Below the pieces are notes generated by a model that made no database searches, was not told the DNA's origin, and saw only the letters and a program-made list of their open reading frames with translations. Shown in pieces: positions 1 to 4,960 of a stretch of DNA of 8,820 nt. The position numbers and the translations under genes are program-made. Each line of letters opens with the position of its first letter. The stretch's first letter is position 1. The stretch spans positions 1-8,820 of the forward strand of contig CAMEPN010000047.1 of NCBI GenBank assembly GCA_945931735.1, written 5' to 3'. Origin of the DNA: an uncultured Clostridia bacterium. Lineage in GTDB: Bacteria; Bacillota; Clostridia; Oscillospirales; Ruminococcaceae.

Positions 1-865
1 GCCCGTCGGTCACGAACGAGGTTTCGCTTTCGTTTTCCTCAGCCGCCTGCTTTATCCTGCCAATCTGGCTGTTCACCGAGGAGAAAAGCATCTCTCTGCC
101 CGCGTCGCGGTGGTTTAAATATTCGGTGACAAAGCCGAGCGTCACGTTGTCCGCCACGGCGATAACGTTGGACAGAAAATGGAGCTGGCTTATCGTGAAG
201 TCGTTAAATCCGTCAATGAAAATCTGCGCGTCGTCGAAGAGGATATGGTCGGAATTTGTGATAAGCTCCGCTGCGGCGGCTGTGAGGTCAAGGCTGTCGA
301 AATAGTCCTTTGTCAGCCGCGCGTTATAGCTCTCGTAGATCAGCCCGACGTCCGCGAGCTTTGCGCGCAGCAGCGCGTTGTCGCGAAGATTTTTCGTTCC
401 GTCGGGAAGCTCCCTTTCCGCGTCAAGCTTGTCCTCGGACAGGTCGTCGGGGGATATCCCCGCGGTCTTGAGCATGGTTACGGTCTGAACCATTTTCTCG
501 CAGAAGCCCGCTCGCTCCGCTATCCTCGAGAATGCGCGCAGGCTGTCCTTGTTTTCCTTGATAACGCGGTGCATTATTATGCTTTTTGTGATGTCGTCGG
601 CAGTCGGTTTTTTGTCCCCGAGAAGCTTAATCAGCTCCTCCGAAAGCGACGAGAACGTGCGGATATGCACCTCCTCCGACCTGCCGAGAAGCCCCTCTGA
701 CTTCAGCGCGCGGTAGACCGACTTCTCCGTTTCAAACTCGAACTGGTCGGGAACGATATAGATGATGTTCTGCACAGCCTCGTCCTTTTTCAGCAGGGAC
801 ACTATCTCCGCGCGTATTTTCTCCCCGATGTCGAGGTTTGCTTTTCCGATGATGAATTTAGTCAC
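1..865 (-). CDS. addB: AddB, ATP-dependent helicase/nuclease subunit B (N-terminal part, runs off left edge)
   Basis: This is the N-terminal 288 residues of AddB, the partner of AddA in the double-strand-break end-resection complex; the rest lies beyond the left edge. Family hallmarks visible are IVPDQFEFETEKSVY near residues 37-51, matching the conserved LVPxQFSFxxE segment, and FIDGFNDFTISQL near 216-228, matching the DGFxDFTPxQ motif. The start is the GTG at 863-865, because AAAGGAG lies 8 bases upstream and the codon overlaps the preceding stop as GTGA, so translational coupling is likely. The N-terminus begins FIIGKANLDIGEKI, where many AddB proteins carry a Walker A loop (GRxGSGKS/T). 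The GxxGxGKS/T pattern is absent, so ATP binding by this subunit is probably lost, as in streptococcal RexB. The nuclease domain and Fe-S cysteines cannot be judged here. addA would be expected next, outside the window. Confidence 0.88.
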   Translation of the reverse strand, partial: MTKFIIGKANLDIGEKIRAEIVSLLKKDEAVQNIIYIVPDQFEFETEKSVYRALKSEGLLGRSEEVHIRTFSSLSEELIKLLGDKKPTADDITKSIIMHRVIKENKDSLRAFSRIAERAGFCEKMVQTVTMLKTAGISPDDLSEDKLDAERELPDGTKNLRDNALLRAKLADVGLIYESYNARLTKDYFDSLDLTAAAAELITNSDHILFDDAQIFIDGFNDFTISQLHFLSNVIAVADNVTLGFVTEYLNHRDAGREMLFSSVNSQIGRIKQAAEENESETSFVTDG

Positions 866-2457
866 CGCTCCCGCTCCTTTCCGTATGATACCGTGTAAAC
901 ATTGCTGCGCCCCGTTTTACCTGTCTGCGAGATGATCCCGACCGCGCGGAGGACTTCCAGCCGAAGCGACGACGCAGGCTCCTTTGCGGCGGCGCAGAAC
1001 TGCTTTTTCGTAAAGCTTTCGGGAAGCCCCTCGGGGAGCCAGCGCAGGTAATCCTCGGGGCGCTCGAGCCGTATTTCCTCAACAATGGCGCGCGGAATTT
1101 TGTGTATAGCGAGCTTTTTCCGAACGCTCCTGCTGCGCATATCGGGGATATCACTGCCCGAAAAATACACCGTCTTGTCCACGCTGAGCCTTACTATGAT
1201 GAACGATAAATTTTCGTTCGGTAGAAATTCCCGAAGGGAATAAAGCTCCTCGAATATTTTCAGCTTAGGATTGACCCGCCTGCGCGGAGTTTCCTTAACG
1301 ACCTCGCCGCTGTCCGCGCTGACGTAAAGCGTTCGGATATCAGCGTCGGCGGGGTGAACGACGGTCACGCGGGCTGCGCCGAGAAACTCGCGCAGCTTGT
1401 CCTTTAAGAGATAGAGCGAGCGGGTCTGTATCTCGAATATCCCGTCCTCGCTCACTGCGTCCGCGAAAAACCGCCCGAGCTTTATTTCCTGCTCGTCGGC
1501 GAACGGCGCGTAGTAGTTTTTCAGCACAGCGTGGATAAGCTTCTCGTTCTGCGTTCCGACCGAGCCGTGCATTCCTTTTTGGCGGGAAAGCGCGGCGTTC
1601 ACTGCGGCGGTAAAACGGCTCTCTCCGCTTTCGCAGTCAGACTGCGGGTTTTCTCGCCGCGCGATAAACTCCGCGACAGCGTCCTCGTCGTTGGTTTTGA
1701 TAATAATGTCCGCGGCGCTTTTCAGCTCGTCGTTCGCGTTTCCGACCGCAACGCCCGTGTCGGCGGCGGATATCATCGAAAGGTCGTTTCCGTTGTCCCC
1801 GAAGCAGACGGTCTTGTCCGCCCCGACCAGCCGCTTCACCTGCGCGACAGCGCTCGCCTTGTCCGCGCCCGCGCAGAATATTTCATACCACATCATGTCC
1901 TCGTAGGTGTCCTTCATGAATGTGCGGGAAAATCCGTTTTCCGCGCAGAAAACGCTGTCCAGCGCGCTTATTTCCATCGGCGGGTCGAACAGCGTGAAAT
2001 AAAACACCCGCCCCTCGAACAGCCCGCCGTAGCCCTCGACGGCGCGGAGCCGCCTGTCGCCGCGCCTGCTCTCGACATAGCCGCGAACCTCGTCAAAGCG
2101 GCTTTCTATGTAGGAAACGCGCTCCCTGCCGTCAATGTAGGAATAGACTATCGGGGCGAGGTCATGCTCGATAAAGAAGCTTTTCGCCTTTTCAAAGCTT
2201 TCGTCGGTGAATATATTTTCGATGATATGCTCCCCCGTTTTGGGGTCAACGACAAAAACCCCGTTGAATGTCACAGCGGGGCAGTTAAGATCAAGCTTTC
2301 CGAGGAGGGGAGAAGCGCTGTTGAACGAGCGAGCGGTGGCGTAGGTGAACAATACGCCGCTTTCGATAAGCGCGTTCAGCTTCTGCGCCGCGCTGTCGGA
2401 TATCGTCTTGTCGGAGCGCAGCAGTGTGCCGTCAAGGTCGGTCGCGTACAGGGTCAT
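862..2457 (-). CDS. HAD (Cof-type) phosphatase fused to a nuclease-like / winged-helix module
   Basis: A 531-residue fusion. Residues 1-270 are a Cof-type HAD-IIB hydrolase, a cytosolic phosphatase of sugar phosphates or similar small molecules. It shows motif I DLDGTLL (nucleophile D7, acid D9), the TYATARS motif II region near 39, Lys200 in ADKASAV (motif III) and GDNGND at 220-225 (motif IV). After a linker, residues 296-531 match my recollection of a free-standing uncharacterised Firmicutes family of about 235 residues beginning HGSxGTQNEK. That part contains E305, D333 and E342-I-Q344, spaced like a PD-(D/E)XK nuclease core with Gln in place of Lys, and a possible winged helix at about 484-526. 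The start at 2457 is preferred over an in-frame ATG at 2514, because AGGAGG lies 4 bases upstream and the HAD domain begins immediately. It lies 31 bases after the sugar kinase and overlaps addB by 4 bases. The HAD part is certain; the nuclease reading is inference from motif spacing. Confidence 0.85.
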   Translation of the reverse strand: MTLYATDLDGTLLRSDKTISDSAAQKLNALIESGVLFTYATARSFNSASPLLGKLDLNCPAVTFNGVFVVDPKTGEHIIENIFTDESFEKAKSFFIEHDLAPIVYSYIDGRERVSYIESRFDEVRGYVESRRGDRRLRAVEGYGGLFEGRVFYFTLFDPPMEISALDSVFCAENGFSRTFMKDTYEDMMWYEIFCAGADKASAVAQVKRLVGADKTVCFGDNGNDLSMISAADTGVAVGNANDELKSAADIIIKTNDEDAVAEFIARRENPQSDCESGESRFTAAVNAALSRQKGMHGSVGTQNEKLIHAVLKNYYAPFADEQEIKLGRFFADAVSEDGIFEIQTRSLYLLKDKLREFLGAARVTVVHPADADIRTLYVSADSGEVVKETPRRRVNPKLKIFEELYSLREFLPNENLSFIIVRLSVDKTVYFSGSDIPDMRSRSVRKKLAIHKIPRAIVEEIRLERPEDYLRWLPEGLPESFTKKQFCAAAKEPASSLRLEVLRAVGIISQTGKTGRSNVYTVSYGKERER

Positions 2458-2488
2458 TTTTCCTCCTCGGGTAATTCGCATTATTTCC

Positions 2489-3457
2489 TCAGAAATCGTT
2501 GCAGCCGTCCACAACGAAGCGGTGGTCGAGCATATACTCGCGAAGCTCTTTCATGGTGGGCAGTCCGTCGTTGTCGCTTGCGTTCTGTATCTGGATACAG
2601 CCGACGGCGTTCGCGCGCACCACCGCCTCGCCGAGCGGGATTTCCTCGCATATGCCGCTGATAAGTCCCGCCGCAAAGCCGTCGCCCGCGCCCACAGTGT
2701 CGACCACCTCGTCCGCGCGGAATGTCGGAGCGACGCCGCTTTCAAGCCTGCTCTTGTAAAACGCGCCGTGCTTTCCGAGCTTGACAACTACCTTTTTCGT
2801 GCCGAGGGAGAGGTAATGCTCCGCGATTTCCTCGGGGTCATTCAGCCCGCAGAGCTTTTCGGCTTCCTTAAGGCTTGGGAGGAACACGTCCGCCGCCGCC
2901 GCAAATTCGTTAAGCAGCGCGATAGTTTCGGGGCAGTCCGTCCAGAGCTGGCAGCGAAGGTTCGGGTCGAATATCACGGTGATATCCTCCGCGCGGGCGC
3001 GCTCGACGAACCTGCGCGCAGCCTTTGCGGCGCCATCGGAAATGGAGGGGAATATTCCCGAAAAATAAACGGCGCGGAACCCTGTAAGGTCTAATCCGTC
3101 GACGTCGCTTTCGCAGAGGAACGACGCTGCGGAGCACTGGCGGTAGTAGTGTATGTCGTACTTTCCGCTTTCGTTTCTGCGCTTTGTCATTGCGCCGGTC
3201 TGATGCTCGCGGTCGGTTATTATGCGGCTTCCGTCAACGCCGTTTTTCTTAATGAACGCGCGTATCCTCTCCGCTCTGGGGTCATTGCCGAGGCGGGTGA
3301 AATACACTGCGTCAAGCCCCAAGCGCGACAGCCCTACGGCGGTGTTAAGCTCCGCGCCCGAAACCGAGGCGCGGAAATTTAACGCGTCGGAAAGCGAGCT
3401 TCCGTCCGCTGCGGTGAGCAGCTCCATGGGTTCTCCGATAAGAAGTATCTTATTCAT
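2489..3457 (-). CDS. kdgK: PfkB-family sugar kinase, probable 2-dehydro-3-deoxygluconokinase
   Basis: A 322-residue cytosolic ribokinase/PfkB-family kinase of normal length. The N-terminal substrate motif SGAELNTAVGLSRLG is at 33-47. FDPNLRCQLW is at 163-172, a segment typical of 2-keto-3-deoxygluconate kinases. The C-terminal signature DTVGAGDGFAAG is at 253-264, with D259 the expected catalytic base and the GAGD loop the anion hole. SDNDGLPT at 294-301 also fits KDG kinases. The enzyme would phosphorylate KDG to KDPG in uronate/pectin breakdown, but substrate assignment within PfkB is not secure and a fructokinase-like or other sugar-acid kinase role remains possible. The ATG at 3457 has GGAGGTG 5 bases upstream. 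The gene starts 22 bases after the hisS stop with no terminator between them, so it is probably read from the hisS promoter. No aldolase or uronate isomerase gene is in view. Confidence 0.82.
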   Translation of the reverse strand: MNKILLIGEPMELLTAADGSSLSDALNFRASVSGAELNTAVGLSRLGLDAVYFTRLGNDPRAERIRAFIKKNGVDGSRIITDREHQTGAMTKRRNESGKYDIHYYRQCSAASFLCESDVDGLDLTGFRAVYFSGIFPSISDGAAKAARRFVERARAEDITVIFDPNLRCQLWTDCPETIALLNEFAAAADVFLPSLKEAEKLCGLNDPEEIAEHYLSLGTKKVVVKLGKHGAFYKSRLESGVAPTFRADEVVDTVGAGDGFAAGLISGICEEIPLGEAVVRANAVGCIQIQNASDNDGLPTMKELREYMLDHRFVVDGCNDF

Positions 3458-3479
3458 AAAGCACCTCCGTGACGTTGTG

Positions 3480-4034
3480 TCAGTTCTCGAAAAGCCTTAT
3501 ATTCCCGTCGGCGTAGGCAAAGCCCGCGAAGCCGCTGTTCATCAGCCTGTCAAGCATGGGCTTGAGCTTTTTCGGCTTGCGGCAGAGCGCCACGTCGTAT
3601 TCCGCGCGAAGCTCCTCCGCCTTGTTATATGCCGCCATGAAGTCCTCGTCGTAAAGCAGGGCGATCTTTGCCTTTTCGGAAGCGGAGCGGTTCATGTCGG
3701 AAAGAATGCTGAAAATTCTCTCGAAGCCGATAGAGAACCCGCAGGCGGGGATATCCTCGCCGACGAATTTCCCTATGAGCTTGTCATATCTTCCGCCGCC
3801 CGCAACGGAGCTGCCGAAGTTCTCGCTGCGTACCTCGAAAACCGTTCCCGTGTAGTAGCCCTGCCCGCGCACGAGCGAGATGTCAAATTCAATGCCGTAG
3901 CGCCCCGCGGCGATCTTTTCGCTGTCCGCGATGATAGCGGTGAGGCGGTCGGTGCATTCGGGGTCGTTGATTATCTGTGCTACCTTATCGATCGTCAGCG
4001 GGAGCTGCGCGAGAACGTCCGCGAAGCTGTTCAC
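3480..4034 (-). CDS. hisS: Histidyl-tRNA synthetase, C-terminal fragment (separated by frameshift)
   Basis: The C-terminal 184 residues of a class II HisRS, one frame off from the upstream part. It holds the histidine-binding signature LVRGQGYYTGTVFE at 54-67 (most HisRS have RGLDYY), AGGGRYDKL at 78-86 and motif 3 CGFSIGFER at 98-106, followed by a short anticodon-binding domain ending NIRLFEN. That last domain is about 60-65 residues, somewhat shorter than the usual 85-90. The nominal start is a GTG that overlaps the upstream stop (GTGA) but has no well-placed Shine-Dalgarno. In this frame the reading continues upstream of the GTG as KGYAENAV, which reads like ordinary HisRS sequence and joins naturally to ELRE of the other frame. 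This is therefore more likely half of a broken gene than an independent protein. Re-initiation producing two polypeptides cannot be excluded. Confidence 0.8.
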   Translation of the reverse strand: MNSFADVLAQLPLTIDKVAQIINDPECTDRLTAIIADSEKIAAGRYGIEFDISLVRGQGYYTGTVFEVRSENFGSSVAGGGRYDKLIGKFVGEDIPACGFSIGFERIFSILSDMNRSASEKAKIALLYDEDFMAAYNKAEELRAEYDVALCRKPKKLKPMLDRLMNSGFAGFAYADGNIRLFEN

Positions 4035-4699
4035 CGCATTTTCGGCGTAACCCTTTCGCGAAGCTCGGCGATAACGCCCTCCGCGCCTATCTTGTCCAGC
4101 TTGTCGAAGCTTACGCAGACGGACATAAGATCCTTGTCCTCAAAGCCCATGACAGAGAGCAGACGGTTGAGCACCGCGCGGTCGTTTATGCGGACGGTGA
4201 AACTGCCGATATCCAGCGCGAGCAGCGCCTTTGCGGTCACGGCGATAAGCTCCGTTTCGCATTCGGGGTTAGGGTCGCCGATAACGTCGATATCGCACTG
4301 CATGAACTCGCGCAGGCGGCCCTTCTGGGGGTTTTCGGCGCGGTAAACCTTGTCCATTTGGATAACCTTAAACGGCATGGTGAGGTTCTGCCTGTTTGCG
4401 GAGAAATAGCGGGTGAGCGGGAGCGTGAGGTCGTAGCGAAGCCCCATATCGCAAAGCTCGCCGCCGTTTTCGAGCGCCTTTTCGAGCTTGTCGCCGCGCT
4501 TGAGTATCTTGAAAATAAGGTTGAGGTTGTCACCGCCGTCGCTCTTGTCGAGGTTCTCGATATCCTCTATTGCGGGGGTCATTATGCGCTGAAATCCGTT
4601 CGCGCGGTAGATGTCGGAAATTGTCTGCCGAATGCTCTCGCGAAGCTCCGCCTCGCGGGGGAGGTAATCTCTTGTTCCTTTTACGCTTTTGATCTTCAT
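4031..4699 (-). CDS. hisS: Histidyl-tRNA synthetase, N-terminal catalytic fragment (ends at frameshift)
   Basis: The N-terminal 222 residues of HisRS, which charges tRNA-His using ATP and histidine. VKGTRDYLP at 6-14 is the HisRS N-terminal signature, with TPAIED at 41-46 (motif 1 region), LRYDLTLPLTRY at 87-98 and motif 2 VYRAENPQKGRLREF at 118-132 followed by MQCDID. The AEN and MQCDID variants mark a divergent HisRS branch that I associate with Clostridia, not the E. coli type (FRxERPQKGRxRQFHQ). The frame ends prematurely in ELRERVTPKMR. Both pieces together span 1220 bases, and one added base would give a 406-residue protein of normal length. The ATG at 4699 has AAAGGA 7 bases upstream. 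The gene is first in its operon, behind a sigma-A promoter and a histidine-codon attenuator. If the break is real, another hisS would be needed for viability. Confidence 0.88.
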   Translation of the reverse strand: MKIKSVKGTRDYLPREAELRESIRQTISDIYRANGFQRIMTPAIEDIENLDKSDGGDNLNLIFKILKRGDKLEKALENGGELCDMGLRYDLTLPLTRYFSANRQNLTMPFKVIQMDKVYRAENPQKGRLREFMQCDIDVIGDPNPECETELIAVTAKALLALDIGSFTVRINDRAVLNRLLSVMGFEDKDLMSVCVSFDKLDKIGAEGVIAELRERVTPKMR

Positions 4700-4731
4700 A
4701 AAAATGTCCTTTCAGATTTATCTTTTAAAAC

Positions 4732-4752
4732 AAAAAAACGGGCTGTACCCGT
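4732..4752 (-). terminator. Attenuator terminator in hisS leader
   Basis: The RNA-sense strand reads ACGGG-TACAG-CCCGT followed directly by seven U, a short GC-rich hairpin of 5 bp (6 with a closing U-G pair). It sits 38 bases after the leader-peptide stop and about 32 bases before the hisS ATG. It therefore cannot end hisS itself and fits a premature, conditional terminator. Its 5' arm is shared with the alternative antiterminator pairing. Confidence 0.8.
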
Positions 4753-4823
4753 GAAGCTTGTCTTTATCGCAGGCACAGAAAGATTTTCATGCCCGAAAAG
4801 GGGCATTTACAGGTATTCTGCGC
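4743..4823 (-). promoter_or_regulatory. Mutually exclusive attenuator pairings (segments 1, 2, 3)
   Basis: Three segments can pair in competing ways. Segment 1, GCGCAGAA (4823-4816), begins one base after the last His codon and can form 8 bp with TTCTGTGC (4780-4773). Segment 2, CTGTGCCTG (4778-4770), can instead form 9 bp, two of them G-U, with segment 3, CGGGTACAG (4751-4743). Segment 3 contains most of the 5' arm of the terminator. Ribosome stalling at the His codons would cover segment 1, let 2:3 form and allow read-through. Ribosome passage would let 1:2 form and the terminator fold. A local hairpin ATGCCC/GGGCAT (4806-4789) sits between segments 1 and 2. The pairings are read from the sequence; the mechanism is inferred by analogy with enterobacterial his and trp leaders. 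Confidence 0.72.
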
Positions 4824-4845
4824 AATGATGATGTAATAAAAACAT
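4807..4845 (-). CDS. Histidine-rich leader peptide (attenuator), MFLLHHHCAEYL
   Basis: A 12-codon open reading frame inside the hisS leader encodes M-F-L-L-H-H-H-C-A-E-Y-L. A good Shine-Dalgarno, AAGGAG, lies 7 bases before the ATG. Three consecutive CAT codons (4833-4825) precede the first arm of the competing RNA structures. The ORF lies between a consensus promoter and an intrinsic terminator, upstream of a gene whose product charges tRNA-His. That is the arrangement expected of a leader peptide that senses charged tRNA-His, as in enterobacterial hisL. Two TTA codons precede the His run; none occurs among the Leu codons I read in the addB part, so they may slow the ribosome. The peptide itself probably has no function beyond its translation. 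Confidence 0.8.
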   Translation of the reverse strand: MFLLHHHCAEYL

Positions 4846-4877
4846 GATAATACTCCTTAAATGTCCTTTATATGAAT

Positions 4878-4906
4878 ATTATATCACCGTCTATACGTTT
4901 TGTCAA
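4878..4906 (-). promoter_or_regulatory. Consensus sigma-A promoter of the hisS operon
   Basis: On the minus strand, TTGACA (4906-4901) and TATAAT (4883-4878) are both perfect consensus hexamers separated by 17 bases. TG one base before the -10 (TGATATAAT) adds an extended -10. Transcription should begin near 4871, giving a leader of about 170 nt before the hisS ATG. Such a strong promoter fits a system controlled by attenuation and not by initiation. It begins about 12 bases after the T-run of the preceding terminator. Confidence 0.9.
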
Positions 4907-4918
4907 GCCGTATTGGGC

Positions 4919-4955
4919 AAAAAACACGGCAGGTCAACGCTAAAATGACCTGCCG
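4919..4955 (-). terminator. Rho-independent terminator of the amidase unit
   Basis: Starting 5 bases after the amidase stop codon, a perfect 10-bp stem CGGCAGGTCA/TGACCTGCCG with a 9-base loop is followed by TG and six T on the minus strand. This is a strong intrinsic terminator that separates the cell-wall genes from the hisS operon promoter. Confidence 0.92.
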
Positions 4956-4960
4956 CAAAT

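Noticed and set aside
2458..2514. Upstream in-frame ATG at 2514 for the HAD fusion
   Set aside because: It lies inside the end of the kinase gene, lacks a ribosome binding site and would add 19 residues before motif I; the ATG at 2457 has AGGAGG at proper distance.
1531..2661. Long plus-strand reading frame (376 codons)
   Set aside because: It lies opposite the HAD fusion and kinase genes, shows no domain motifs and no fitting RBS; it is a by-product of GC-biased third positions on the minus strand.
4040..4062. Programmed -1 ribosomal frameshift in hisS
   Set aside because: The site CGC GAA AGG GTT is not an X XXY YYZ heptamer and I saw no convincing downstream pseudoknot; a base deletion is simpler.
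3222..4346. Long plus-strand reading frame (374 codons) opposite kdgK and hisS
   Set aside because: The opposite strand encodes recognisable kinase and HisRS motifs across the same bases, and the plus-strand translation has no family features.
4700..4871. T-box riboswitch ahead of hisS
   Set aside because: The leader has a GGGTACAG stretch slightly like the T-box core, but no TGGNACCGCG sequence and no Stem I or specifier-loop features; about 170 nt is filled by a translated His-rich ORF and simple competing hairpins.
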